Source: Torymus aiolomorphi (taxonomy: Eukaryota; Arthropoda; Insecta; Hymenoptera; Torymidae). Taken from it: a stretch of DNA of 64,000 nt. The position numbers were made by a program, and so were the translations under genes. The stretch lies in assembly GCA_036365515.1 (NCBI GenBank), contig CM070875.1, forward strand, positions 103,017,628 to 103,081,627, read 5' to 3'. A model generated the notes under the pieces. That model had not been told where the DNA came from. It made no database searches and saw only the letters and a program-made list of their open reading frames with translations. This document shows positions 30,327-41,485 of the stretch, one piece after another (position 1 is the stretch's first letter; every line of letters begins with the position of its first letter).

Positions 30327-32120
30327 ATGGACACTAAAGGACAAGTGAAAACCAAAGAAGAAGAAATAAAAGTGAATGAAGATATTAAATTAAAAGAAGT
30401 CGAGATGGCTAAGCAAGCAAAATTCGAAGATATAGTAATTCCCATTTTTGATGGTGCAAACTATACAAGTTGGAAATTTCGCTTAATGACTCTGTTAGAG
30501 TATAAAGAGTGCAAAGAGCAAACTGAAAGAGAACGGGCTGAGACAGATAAACCAGATGAATGGAAGAAAAAGGATTTAAAAGTAAGAAATATATTAATAA
30601 GCACTATTTCAGACAAGCAATTAGAATATGTTTGTGAACGCGATACAGCTTACAAAATGATGGAAAAATTCAAGAGCATGTACTCTACTAAATCTACAGC
30701 ACTGCAAATAGTATGCAGAGGTCAACTAGAAGACATTAAACTCAAAAATTATGAGAAAGTTGAAGAATTTTTTGTAGATTTCGAACAAGCCTGCAACAAA
30801 TTTAAAGCAGCTGGAGGCACATTACCAGAAAAGGAAAAAATGAGGTATTTAATTAGAGCACTACCAGTAAGCTACAGCTTTATTGGGAGTTTCATTGATC
30901 TCGTCCCAGAAGCTCAACAAACAGTAGACTATGTTAAGTCCAAAATTCAAGAAAAAATAATGACAGTGCCTGACAACGAAAAAAGGAAAAATGTAAGTAC
31001 ATTCAACGTCAAGACAAAGGGACAGTGTTATAACTGTGGCCGGGAAGGTCATTTCAAGAAGGACTGTTGGAGACCACTACAGACCAGCCAGAATAGAGGA
31101 GCATTCCAAAGCAGAGGAGCATCCCAGAGCAGAGGTCGAGGTCAACGAGGATCCCAGCGAGGATATCAACGAGGCAGTTCCAGAGGACGTGGTCGTGGCA
31201 GAGGAGCAGCCCAGCAGAGGCAAGAAGACTCCAGTCAACCCAGCGAAGACCCAGCAGCTGAGACCTGGATGATCGAGGTCAAACACGACGAAGTGAAAAG
31301 TGAAATTGTGAGTGATGTGTTCTATAGTGAAGTAGAATCTAAGCATTATCATTATCACAATCCAAGCTTCGGCGAAGATTGTGGTAATAAAAATAGAATA
31401 ACGAATGTTTATAATTATAGTTGCGAAAAGAATGGTAAATTCAAAGAAATCAGTTGGTTATTAGATAGCGGATGCACTGATCATGTTGTGAATGATGAGA
31501 GAATGTATGACAAATTTATTGTATTAAAAAATCCAATTGAAGTAAAGTTACCAGATGGTAAAAATTTAAAGGCCACAAAAGTAGGCAATATAAAAACATA
31601 TTTCAAAAATTATTATAATGAAAAATTAATAGACTTAAAAAATGTTTATTTTGTAAAAGGAATTAATAAAAATCTATTAAGCGTTTCAAAAATTACAAGA
31701 AACAGTACTATTGTTTATAAAAATGAAAATGCAATGATATATAACAATAACAGAGAATTAGTTGCGGTAGCAAACAAAATAAATGATTTGTATGTCATGA
31801 AAAGTAACATATATAAGGATTTTGAAAATGATTTATACGTAAACTCTGTCAAATTAACTGAAAAAGAAAAGTGGCATAGAGCATTAGGCCATGTCAACTT
31901 TCAATATTTAAACAAATTAGTAAAAGATAAATTGGTAGATGGTTTACCAGATAAATTAGAAAATCATGAAATGAAATGCGCAAATTGTATTCAAAGTAAA
32001 ATGGCTAATGTACCGTTTAAAAATGAGAGAAGTAAAACTTCAGAAATTTTAGAGTTAATTCACACTGATCTAAATGGTCCACACAGAACAACAGGTTCTG
32101 GTGGAGAAAAGTTTTTTTAA
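30327..32120 (+). CDS. Copia-2 gag, protease and start of integrase
   Basis: 597 codons from ATG 30327. Gag covers about residues 30-215 (FDGANYTSWKFRLMTLLE, typical copia Gag). A zinc knuckle CYNCGREGHFKKDC lies at about 234-247, followed by an RG/Q-rich tail that may bind RNA. The aspartic protease signature WLLDSGCTDHVV is near 376-387, the GAG-pre-integrase WHRALGHVN near 515, and the first integrase Asp in HTDLNGP near 579. The frame ends at TAA 32118, one base out of phase after a run of seven T's; downstream codons continue in the -1 frame. A recent 1-nt deletion or sequencing slip is likely. Confidence 0.93.
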   Translation: MDTKGQVKTKEEEIKVNEDIKLKEVEMAKQAKFEDIVIPIFDGANYTSWKFRLMTLLEYKECKEQTERERAETDKPDEWKKKDLKVRNILISTISDKQLEYVCERDTAYKMMEKFKSMYSTKSTALQIVCRGQLEDIKLKNYEKVEEFFVDFEQACNKFKAAGGTLPEKEKMRYLIRALPVSYSFIGSFIDLVPEAQQTVDYVKSKIQEKIMTVPDNEKRKNVSTFNVKTKGQCYNCGREGHFKKDCWRPLQTSQNRGAFQSRGASQSRGRGQRGSQRGYQRGSSRGRGRGRGAAQQRQEDSSQPSEDPAAETWMIEVKHDEVKSEIVSDVFYSEVESKHYHYHNPSFGEDCGNKNRITNVYNYSCEKNGKFKEISWLLDSGCTDHVVNDERMYDKFIVLKNPIEVKLPDGKNLKATKVGNIKTYFKNYYNEKLIDLKNVYFVKGINKNLLSVSKITRNSTIVYKNENAMIYNNNRELVAVANKINDLYVMKSNIYKDFENDLYVNSVKLTEKEKWHRALGHVNFQYLNKLVKDKLVDGLPDKLENHEMKCANCIQSKMANVPFKNERSKTSEILELIHTDLNGPHRTTGSGGEKFF

Positions 32121-33274
32121 GTTTCATTGATGATTACAGTAAATGTAGTAAAGTTTATTGTATTAAAAGCAAATCAGAGACTGCAATTTGTTTTAAAGAA
32201 TATGTAAATTTAGTTGAAAACAAATTTAATAAAAGAGTTAAAAAATTAAATTGTGATAATGGCAAAGAGTACTTGAATAAGGAAATTTATCAATTTATAA
32301 ATGAGAAAGGAATAGAATTATTACCTTGCCCACCCTACGTCCATCAATTAAATGGAGTAGCGGAAAGATTCAACAGATCAGCTATGGATATAGGAAGATG
32401 TCTGTTAAGAGAGGCCAAAATACCATTAAAATATTGGCCAGAAATTGTTAAAACAGTCTCTTATTTGAAAAACCGTACAATAGCTAACTCAAATGAAAAT
32501 AAAACCCCTTTTGAAATACTTCTTGGAAATAAACCTAATGTACAAAACTTAAAAATTTACGGAAGTAAAGTCTTCGTTAGAAAACCAGAAGTTTTGAGAA
32601 AAGGAAAATGGGATGATAAAGCTGAATTAGGTATATTAGTAGGATATACGCACAATGGTTATAGAGTCTTGTTGAATAACAAAGTAATAAATGCCAGACA
32701 TGTACACATTGTCGAAGACGGCACCAAAATAATCTGTTTGGAAAAGGTTAACGATGAAAATATTATTGAATTCAATATAGACGAATCAAACGATTCAAGT
32801 AGTGATACAAGCAGTATTATTGAAAATAATTATGACAATGAAAATTTAATTAATAATAACGATGAAATTGAAAATATTGAAAATGAGAATGAGAACATCG
32901 ATAATGCTTTCAATCGTTCAAATGAAAATTTAAAAGTTAAAAGAACATCAAACAGAAAGAAAAGTCCGGTACAAAGATACGGAAACCCTGTAACACATTA
33001 TATTTATATACATTATGTAAACGCAAATGTACCGAATACATTTGAGGAGGCGTTAAACTCCAGTGAATTCAAAGAATGGCAAAAAGCTATGAATTCAGAA
33101 ATTAAATGTCTAAAGAAAAATAATACATGGGTTGTAGTTGATAAACCTCAAAATAAAAAGATTATTGATGTAAAGTGGGTCTATAAAAGAAAAAGCGATG
33201 ACTCTCTGAAGGCTAGGTTAGTGTTAGAGGTTTCCAACAAAGAGAATGTCAGGAAAATGTTTATTCGCCAGTAG
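32121..33274 (+). pseudogene. Copia-2 integrase and start of reverse transcriptase
   Basis: Read in the -1 frame from about 32115: FIDDYSKC, NCDNGKEY (second catalytic Asp near 32254), then the NGVAERFNR catalytic Glu block near 32352, the GILVGYTHNGYR block, an acidic Asn/Glu-rich hinge (about 32740-32930) and the RT entry EFKEWQKAMNSE...WVYKRK. The first ATG in this frame, 32273, is internal, so it is a continuation of the polyprotein, not a separate gene. The frame is lost again near 33228, where one A seems missing, and stops at 33272-33274. Confidence 0.9.
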
Positions 33275-34545
33275 GGAAAATGGAAACGTTAAAAATTTTG
33301 TTAAGTTATTGTTGCGTAAATAAACTGTTCATAGAACAAATGGATGTAGAAACAGCATTTCTTAATGGAAAAGTAAAATCAGAAGTTTATATTCATGAAC
33401 CACAAGGTTATGAAACCGGCAAAAATAAAGTTTGCAAATTATTAAAAGCACTATACGGATTGAGAGAAAGCCCAAAGGCTTGGTATGAGACATTTGATAA
33501 ATGCGTGAGTGAACTTGGGTTCATAAGAAGCAATTACGATTACTGTTTATATGTAAACAACACAGACGATGATACTATATATGTATATGTGTTAGTATTC
33601 GTAGACGATCTCTTAATATGCTGTAAAAATAAAGATAGAATCAGTGAAGTTAAATCTGCTTTAATGAAAAGATTTGTAATGAAAGATCTAGGAAAAATTA
33701 AATCATATATAGGAATCGACATTGATTATAATAACGAGAAAGGTATAATGACCTTAAGTCAACAAAGATATATAGAATCATTGGCTGTGAAGTACAACTT
33801 AGAAAATGCGAAACTTTATGATACTTCGATGGAGACAAATTTAAAACTCGAACAGGCTAATAAAGCAGATGAAACAATAAAATATCGAAATTTAATAGGT
33901 GAATTATTATATATCAGCACAGGTACAAGACCTGACATAACTTACACCGTGAACTACTTAAGTAGATTTCAGAGTTGCTACGATTCAATACATTTTAAAT
34001 ACGCGATGCGAATATTAAAATATCTATACAAAACAAAAAATTTAAAATTAACTTATGGTTGTAACTTAAATAAGGATAAACTCGATTGTATGGTCGATTC
34101 AGACTTTGCAGGTGATAACATTGATAGAAAATCAACCACCGGATTTGTTATAAGAATGTATGGAAATATAATATATTGGAAAGCACAGAAACAAAAAACT
34201 GTGACTAAAAATTCAACATTTGCTGAATACATTGCATTGTCTGAAGCGACAACAGAAATATTATTTATAATTAATCTCTTGAAAGACGCCTTCAATACGA
34301 CATTTACAAGTCCTGTCAAAATATACGAGGATAACTCAGGCGCAGTAGCAATAGGTAAATTCGGTAACTTAACAAAAAATTCTAAGCACATTGAAGTACA
34401 ATGTCATTATGTAAATGAGAATTACGAAAAAGGTGTTATCGATATTGTAAAGATAGAAAGTGAAAAAAATATAGCGGACATATTCACTAAGAGTCTATGT
34501 AAGGATAAATTTATTAAAAATAGAAACGCGCTGAAATTATTATAG
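33275..34545 (+). pseudogene. Copia-2 reverse transcriptase and RNase H
   Basis: A continuous 421-codon frame starts at an internal Met (33280). It has MDVETAFLNGKV, KALYGLRESPKAWYE, VFVDDLLIC with the catalytic DD (near 33604), KDLGKIKSYIGIDI, TRPDITYTVNYLSR, then RNase H with DSDFAGDNIDRKSTTGFV, AEYIALSEA and YEDNSGAVAI, ending in ADIFTKSL. All expected catalytic residues are visible. The true frame joins upstream through a 1-nt shift near 33228. Confidence 0.93.
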
Positions 34546-34581
34546 AAGATTATAAATAAAAGTCGAAAATTCAAGGAGGCG

Positions 34582-34880
34582 TGTTGAATATTGTGAATAT
34601 TTCGCCTTCTGTATATGAGCGTAGCTATGAGACATAAACAGCGCGACACACGTATACACACATGTAAGTCTCCCCTCCCTAGTGTGTCTGCGACTATGAA
34701 GGTGCGTCGAGCGACAGCGAGCGACGCGATACACTCTCTCTAGTCTCGGACGCCCAGCATGTAGCATCTCGCGCATGGTGTAGGCAAGCGCCTCTTTATA
34801 TTCACACTACCTAATAAACTAGTCATTTCTTTAAGTATAACCCAGAGTATTTTTACTACACCTATCCACCAACTCCAACA
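34582..34880 (+). repeat. Copia-2 3' LTR
   Basis: 299 bp. It differs from the 5' LTR by about three changes (for example GATACACTC for GATATACTC, ATGGTGTAGG for ATGGCGTAGG, and one inserted C near 34862). Preceded by the purine tract AAGGAGGCG and followed by the ATTCC duplication. Confidence 0.95.
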
Positions 34881-35880
34881 ATTCCGAATGATTGCTGGAC
34901 GACTTGCCAAGTTGCATGCCGGCTGTTGCGAGAAGATCAGTCAGTTGATCTCGAATCTTCTTCGCCTGCTCAGTATCATCTGCACCAAAAAATATATCAT
35001 CAATATAGGTAAAATACATAAGGATAAGATATGCCAATGGGTGCGAAGTTTCTCCCTCATTAGCTAACTGGAGAATCGCTCTCATGGCGCGAAATGGAGC
35101 ACCAGTGGTACTGTAAGTGAAGGTCAAGGCCACGTAATCTCTAATAATTTTTGCAAAGGAGTCTCTCCATACAAGACGTTGCCAATCTAAATCATCTTCA
35201 TGTACGAGGAATTGGCGAAACATTTTTACAATGTCCGTGACCACCGCAACGCAATAAAAACTCCATCGGACAATTACTAGAGTAATATCCGGCTGCAGTT
35301 TTGGTCCTGGCAGCAGGGTATCGTTGAGCGAGTAGCCGGAGGAAGTCTTCTGGGAAGCGTTGAAGACAACCCTTATTTTCTTCGACGCAGAGCGGAAAAC
35401 TCCATGATGCGCAAGATAAAAGTGAAAGTCATTTGACGGAGGAGCGGAGGCTGCTTTCATGTGTCCCAACTGGACATACTCCGACATGAAGTTCGAGTAT
35501 GCTGTCTGCAGATCAGGGTCGCGAGATCGACGTTTTCCCGATCTGCGAAGGCAAGCGACAGCGATGTCTCGGGAATCCGGAAAGGGTTCACGCCGAGAGA
35601 ACGGAAGGCGTACCACAAATCGACCTTTCGAAGTGCGAGTCGTTGTGGCGGCGAAGTACTGAACACACTACTCCTCTTCAGGCGAAAATTTAGCACTCGT
35701 TGGGATTTCCTCGATTTCCCAGAAACGAGTGAGTATGTGCGAGAGCGAGGGTTGCATCGCAGTATGATAAGCAGTGACTAGCGAACCGTCGGTGTTCGTG
35801 TCCGGCGGGTAAACGATGCCGGTTAGTATCCAGCTGAAAACTGTTTTCTGCGCTATCGGAGCGTCAGCTTTTCCGCGCAC
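34881..35880 (-). pseudogene. BEL/Pao reverse transcriptase, 5' part up to the Copia-2 insertion
   Basis: One minus frame covers KTVFSWILTG, FWEIEEIP, a TAG at 35668-35670, FAATTTRT, GRFVVRLPF, NDFHFYLAHHGVFR, KIRVVFNASQKTSSGYSLND, the VTDIVKMFRQ block (motif A Asp) and FTYIDDIFFG (catalytic DD, near 34993). It stops being BEL/Pao sequence at 34881, where Copia-2 begins, and continues in phase at 29712 once Copia-2 and one duplication are removed. The stop replaces a Glu-like position in a run of acidic residues. Confidence 0.9.
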
Positions 35881-36708
35881 GAAGCTATTTTGGAGAATAA
35901 TTCCATAAAAGTCGGCGCCTAAAATCAGATCGATTTTGCTTGGCGAATGGAAATTCGGGTCCGCTAATTACGTTTGCAGATGCGGCCAGTCCTTCGCGGG
36001 GAGCTTGGTAGCCGGGAGAATGGATGTAAGCTTCGGTAAAATAAGTGCCGAACAACGGCATGAAAAGTCGTTATCGAAGTGCGAAAGAAGCACGATCAAA
36101 ACTTCGGTTTTTACGCGCGAGGTAGCCTGTCCGCCGACGCCAAGAATCTCGATGGACACGGAGCGACGCTCGGCGGTCAGGAACGAGGCCAGCCGCTCTG
36201 TAATGAAGGAGCGTTGTGCTTCTGGGTCGATCAGGGCTTGAGCGGAAAAGGATTTTCCAAGATTGTCGCACACGATGATCGTGGCGGTAGCTAAGAGCAC
36301 TGATCGTTTTACAGCAGCGAAAAGCGCGCTGCTTGAAGAGGTAGATTCTAACTCCGCCTGAGCAGGCGACGGGCTCGAGGTGTCTCCATCCGAGGGAGGA
36401 GTTAAGTTAGTAATTTTTGAATCGAAATGTAATTTGGAGTGATGCTTCAGCTTGCACACTGACCATCGATTTTGCGATTTGCAATCCGACACAGAATGAC
36501 CTTTACGGAGGCAATTAAGACACAATCCAGCCTTTTTGCTAGAAATGTATCGATCCGACGGGCTCATGCCATTAAAGCGTTCGCACGAATACATCGAATG
36601 TGTGCCTTGGTATAGGTAGCACTTCGGCATGTTTTTATTTGACGTGGAACGATAATCAGCGACCGGCGGCCTTGGCTGACGTATACTCCGCTCGTTTTGG
36701 TTTGGCAA
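35881..36708 (-). pseudogene. BEL/Pao zinc knuckle and aspartic protease
   Basis: The frame shows CYLYQGTHSMYSCERF, the knuckle CLNCLRKGHSVSDC and a second Cys/His region (VCKLKHHSKLHF). A Ser-rich linker leads to the retropepsin-like domain with ALIDPEAQRSFITERLA, where families usually have DPGS-like residues after the catalytic Asp. LGVGG and a LPATKLP block follow. A TAA at 35968-35970 interrupts the frame just before the ILGADFYG block that leads into RT. The Glu in DPEAQ may impair the protease. Confidence 0.85.
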
Positions 36709-36751
36709 TCGAGCTCTTAGCGGAGTGACCGCCCACCGTATTAACGTCCGA

Positions 36752-37555
36752 TTATCCGTGAGCCGAATCGAGAGATTTTATGCGGCGCTGTAAAAACGAC
36801 AGCAGGTCCGCATACGTATGAAACCCTTCTTGGTTTTCCTGGGAGATTTCCCATGTTTCTCGCGAATGCGCGTCGAGCTTCTTAGAGATGCAAAGCACGA
36901 GCCAATTATCGTACGATTTGATGTCGCAGCCGAGTTTTTCGAGTCCGCGCACTGATACTAAATTTTTAACCATCAACTCCTCGAGGTCGGCAAGATTTTT
37001 CGGACGAACCGTCGGAAGTTGAATTAAAGTTTCAAGATGATTGTGCAAGCGCTTCCGATTGTCATCGTACCGTTTTGTTAATAATTCCCAAGCTACTTTA
37101 AAATTTTCCTTGGTTACTTCAATGCTGCGCAGACGTTCCGCCGCTTTCCCTTCAACCGAACTGAGCAGGTACTGGAGCTTATCGACTTCCGAGTATTGGT
37201 GTTTACTTGCGATGAGCGATGTAAACCGTTGCTTGTATGACTTCCATTCGCTCTGTTTACCGGAAAATGTGGGAAGTGTAACGCGTGGAACCTTGACGTG
37301 CTCCGTTGTCGCCGGCTGGTTAGCTTCTATAACAGCCGGAGAAACCGCGGGATTTCGCAAACGCTCGACGTCCGCTCTAAGCTCGGCGAGCACGTTGATA
37401 TACGCGTTCTCCGCAATCGAAAAATGATCCTTTGCAAAATACTCCTGTTGCTTCATTTCCGTTTCGAACTCGATCAATTTGAAGTGCCGCTCGTGGAGTG
37501 CGCTATAATAACGCTCGAGTAGTTGGATGCGCGTTCCAAAATAAGTAGCGGTCAA
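36752..37555 (-). pseudogene. BEL/Pao gag
   Basis: A minus frame of 267 codons shows a BEL/Pao Gag. A helical N-terminus (LLERYYSALHERHFKLIEFE) precedes VPRVTLPTFSGKQSEWKSYK, KLQYLLSSVEGKAAERL, AWELLTKRYDD and LPTVRPKNLADLEELM. It stops at 36752, and the zinc-knuckle region continues in another frame from 36708, so a frameshift lies near 36740. The family protein forms the particle shell. The native start may lie slightly upstream of 37555. Confidence 0.9.
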
Positions 37556-38100
37556 TGCCGTGCTTTCTTCTCCTTAGTATTTTTTAAAAAATTCACGATG
37601 TAAATTGCGGTACGTTTTCGAATCAGAAGAAGCTCGTTTGCCATTTTTTGCGAATTCACTAGTCACTCCCGAGAAATGTCACAAATATGTTCTAATTATT
37701 TTTCACAAAATTCCAAAAAGATTAGTTTTTTTTTGCGTAAATAGTTCGTACAAAGCGAAGTTTCAATTCGTCAAAAGGATGCAACGCGGATAAAAACGCA
37801 AGCAAAAAGTTTGACGATCTGGACCACGTGCCAGACTTGCGCGGTTACTAGCCAGTAATGTACGACCTGTTAATCGTTGAGGCTGTTGCGATCGTGGAGT
37901 ATCCTGGCGAGCGCTCGAGGCCTGGTTCAGCGCCGTTGTCGGCGAGATGAGCTCCGATGACGATATAGGCTGCTTACTGGTTCGGCGAGTAGTCACGCTG
38001 GTCCAGTGCTGTCCAACTTCGCTTCCATTTGATCTTCTCGCTGGTGAAAGACGGAAATCCGATAGGTGACGAAATAACCACGCTGTGCTACCAAAATTCT
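37556..38100 (-). promoter_or_regulatory. BEL/Pao leader with primer-binding region
   Basis: On the element strand the 5' LTR (ending at 38101) is followed within a few bases by TGGTAGCACAGCG, a plausible tRNA primer-binding site. About 530 bp of leader without a supportable gene follow before gag. A frame at 37763-38152 crosses the LTR border and is not considered real. Confidence 0.6.
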
Positions 38101-38621
38101 TGTTCCGAAGAACATCGGATGATTTCCACAGCGAGGAGAATTTGATTTGCACAGGATCGTTGGAAGAGGGTTCTTAACAGAAAAAATGCTTGGCGTGGTA
38201 ATTGCAGGCTGAATCTGAGTTTGTTATTGTGGAATCACAAATTCGTTGAACCGCGTAACAATATAAATCGAAAGCGCTTGGATCGCCCGCGCGTGAACAG
38301 TACTTAAAGAGTCGATTTGGACGCGTAATGGCGGTCCGAACCAAACGAGCGAATTATTCAAAAATCGTACTAGGCGCGAGTCGAGGTGTGCGCATGGCGC
38401 GTATCCGAAGGCGAGTGAGCTCGCGAGGCGCAATCCTTCGACACGCAATCCGGTTAAGACAATGGCATAGCGCGGCAGCAACGTCCGGTGATGTCAGGAA
38501 TGTACCCAAAACAGGTTACGTAATGGAGAGGAGACTCTCTCCCCTTCTTTCAGCTCGCCGACGAGTGACTGCAAGCCCTTTCGTACAAACCTCAGCGAGA
38601 ATTACTTATTCTCGCTGAACA
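38101..38621 (-). repeat. BEL/Pao 5' LTR
   Basis: 521 bp, TGTTCC...CTGAACA on the plus strand. It matches 27019-27575 apart from substitutions and indels (for example an insert near 38346-38385 not in the other LTR). TTGTG follows at 38622-38626. Confidence 0.92.
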
Positions 38622-38635
38622 TTGTGTAATTATAA

Positions 38636-39610
38636 ATAAATCGATTGGCAAAGCACATTAATAACATAAAAAATGACTGATTTTTCGACCTTTTTTTAAT
38701 TTTGTGTACGCAGCTGATTCTTTACCATTATTTATAATTGTTTTTTTTATTTTTTTTTTTTATTGAAAGGCAAAAATTTTGAGCTTTAGTTCATTTGTCT
38801 GCTTAAACTTTGGAGTTCCCAATAAGTTAAGAGTTTCTGAGATTTACTCGCATATTAATGTGAATTATTCATAATACAAAGTAATATTAACTATGCACAT
38901 CTCTTTCTAGATGGTAAACGGTAAGCAACTGTAATAATTTCTACTCGATGTTTAATTTTTTAACTATAATAAAAAATCTCTGTAATACTGAAAATTAATA
39001 TTTGAAAAATTTATAACTCTTTGAATATTGGTTCTTCGTAGATGTCGAATGCAACATTTTAATCTTAAAATTGCCTGAATTTTGAAGAAACAATTATTCT
39101 GATCGCAATAGATTTTTTCTATTTGTTTAATCTAAGTTTTGGTTTAAAGCAATGCATTAAAATCAAGGTTTTTAAAAAGCAATTTTGTGAAATTGTAACC
39201 TCGAAATTTAGGATCTACGAATCAAACTCTGTAACAAGCGATGGTTATTTTATCCAATTGCATAAATGGGGAGACAGAAGCGAAAAAATTTCCGACTCCT
39301 GGGCCAGCTAGAATCGCTAGAAATTGAAAAACGGCTCCCGAGTGTTAAAGCGACAGTCAGCACGCGCGCACTCATATGACAACATTGCCGCCGAGGCTGT
39401 AGCACGCGGCCCCAGGCTCTGCTCTCCTTCCCCTCCGGCAGCCTGCTGTTTGTATATATATATATTCGAGCGCAGCTAGCTCTCGCGTGCTGCGCTGGCC
39501 GAGCCTGTCTTTCTCCCAACTCCCCCACTCCGCGCCGACCAGTACACTCATAGCGTGTATGCGGACGCAGACGACTCGCGAGCTGCAAAGCTCTTCTTGC
39601 CGATCGGTAC
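38636..39610 (-). repeat. Segment X, right copy (inverted, without FB-B)
   Basis: Reverse complement of 23826-24029 joined to 25389-26121. It includes GATTGGCAAAGCACATTAAT, GTGTACGCAGCTGATTC, GCGACAGTCAGCACGCG, CATATGACAACATTGCCGCC and GACCAGTACACTCATAGCG. The uninterrupted CATATG near 39373-39378 is the empty counterpart of the FB-B insertion site. A (TA)n run near 39454 is the only simple repeat. Confidence 0.82.
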
Positions 39611-39625
39611 ACTTATAGTGCATAT

Positions 39626-41485
39626 CGAAGCGTCCGCCAGAAACCAGCCAGCGGGCGCTAGCCGAGCTTTTTCCGCGTAAAATGCGCTCTGTTCAACTCG
39701 CTCGTAATCATGATGAGTATCTCGGAAAAGACAATGAACATATATCGATACCTTTTTTACCACTCTTTCCAGTAATGCTATTGTTTATTCTCCGAAATGC
39801 TTTTGTCAAAAACTTGACTTGAAAGTTCGGACCGGTTTTTCTAAAAGAATAACATGTTTATTTTTGTAATTAAATTTTTCATTCGAAAGTACAAGTCTTC
39901 AGTTTCAAAACTCCAAAATTTCAAGTTTGAGAACTGAAGCGTTCATAAGTAATAAAATTTAAAAGATAGCGGCGCATCGCAACAGTTTAATAAACTGAAA
40001 TGATTACAGCAACTTTTTTTGCTGATTTTAACCTTTGTTTTAGTTTTAATTCATCGTTTCTAATTTATCATTTGAAGACATCTTTTTTCTCTTTTATATA
40101 AACTCCAAAACTTATTCTTTTATTTTCAAACAGTGATCTTCTTATTTACAAACCTTGAGGGAGTTCTTATCCAAAGGAAAATTTTTAACTTCTCTATGTT
40201 TCTTGGAAAAGTTCGTCTCTATTGACCAAGAAACGGCACAATCAATTCTCATGCATTTTTCCGTACGCGGTTGCGTGAAAGCGCTGCTCTGCTTCAACAG
40301 AAAAAGCTTCATAATGATGAAAAAGATTATGGAAGTCGTATTCGTTTTTAAAGTATTATCCAGTTCCATCCGTGAAATAAATACCTTTTTTGGCGAAATC
40401 AAAAGAATTTTTTATTAGGGCAATGGACTATAATTTTTTAGCTAAACTGCTACGGCAGCACGAGATTAATTGTCTGAAAAAAGTATGATGCTTTTTTAAG
40501 TTTTAAAATTTAATTCTCTATAATAAAGGACCGATGCTGCCAAACTACACTGATTAGTGTTGCAGTGAAATGATTGTGCCGCTTCTTGGTAAAAAAGATG
40601 TACTTTTCCAAGAAACCTAAAAGAGAATTTAAAAATTCTTCTCTGGATGAGGGCTCCCTTAAGGTTTGTAAATATGAAGTTCACTGCTTGAAAATAAAAG
40701 AATGAGTTTTAAGTTTATATATAAGAGAAAAAAGATGTCTTCAAATGATGAATTAGAAACGATGAATTAAAACTAAAACAAAGGTTAAAATCAGCAAAAA
40801 GAGTTCCTGTAACTCTATCATTTTAGTCTATTAAACTGTTAGCACACGTTAAGAGGGTTGAACTATAACATTTCTGAGGATCAGAAACTTTAGAATTATA
40901 AAGTGAAGAAATCCAAATTTTAGACAAGACCTATTCAATTGAATTCAGCTACAAGAAATTAGTAAATTAACAAAAAATTGCAAAAGATGGATCGGAAAGT
41001 ATTGACTTTTAATTAAAAATCACTTTGAAAAATTTATTATATGATATTTATTAAGTAAGAAACAACGGAATAGTGAAATACGTCGGCAATAGCGCGCTCC
41101 GGCGTAGCGCACAAAGCACGCGCGGCAACTCGCCGCCGTCTTTTAAATTTTATTACTTACGACCCCTTCATTTCTCCTACTTGAAATTTTGGAGTTTCGA
41201 AGCTGAAGAATTGTACTTTCGAATGAAAAAAATTTATTTAAAAAAAACAGTATTCTTTAAGAAAAATCGTCCCGAACTTTCAACTCAAGTTTTTACCGTA
41301 AAAAGTCATTTCAGGGAATAAATAATAGCACCACTGGAAAGAGGGAGAAAAATCTATCGATACATGTTCTGTGTTTTTTCCCAGAGACTCAGCATCTAAT
41401 TACAAGTTAGTTAAAAAGAGCGAATAGTATTACGCGAGAAAGGCGCCACGCGCGCTCGCTTGTTGGTTTCTATCGTCGACACTCG
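39626..41485. mobile_element. FB-C: foldback-family element, complete palindrome
   Basis: Outer ends share GAAGCGTCCGCCAGAAACC on the left and CGAGTGTCGACGATAGAAACC on the right complement, similar to the FB-B ends. The left arm (39626-40225) carries one module with ATATATCGATA, CTCTTTCCAGTAATGC and ACTTGACTTGAAAGTTC. The right arm (40230-41485) carries the inverted, longer version. Large deletions in the left arm make the palindrome asymmetric. The right arm pairs with FB-A. No coding region is supportable. Confidence 0.75.

Larger units (their letters stand above)
29713..34880 (+). mobile_element. Copia-2: full-length, young Ty1/copia element nested in BEL/Pao
   Basis: 5168 bp with LTRs at 29713-30010 and 34582-34880 that differ by about three changes in 298 bp. 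The exact duplication ATTCC is at 29708-29712 and 34881-34885. A primer-binding site follows the 5' LTR (TGGTAGCAGAAG at 30011) and a purine tract (AAGGAGGCG) precedes the 3' LTR. Gag, zinc knuckle, protease, integrase, RT and RNase H are in copia order. Two single-base shifts split the polyprotein. High LTR identity makes this the most recent insertion in the centre of the window. Confidence 0.96.
27019..38621 (-). mobile_element. BEL/Pao LTR retrotransposon, nested host of Copia-2
   Basis: Two direct LTRs (27019-27575 and 38101-38621) enclose a minus-strand BEL/Pao element. The exact duplication TTGTG lies at 27014-27018 and 38622-38626. Reading leftward from 38100: primer-site region, gag, zinc knuckle, aspartic protease, RT with YIDD, RNase H remnant, integrase and a C-terminal Pao domain. 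Copia-2 (29713-34880) splits the RT/RNase H region. The LTRs differ by several indels, so this insertion is older than Copia-2. Frameshifts, stops and an internal deletion make it defective. Confidence 0.93.

Noticed and set aside
32105..32125. Programmed -1 frameshift in Copia-2 at the T-run
   Set aside because: The break lies inside integrase, not at a gag/pol border, and the zero-frame codons do not fit the X XXY YYZ pattern. A deletion or sequencing slip is simpler.
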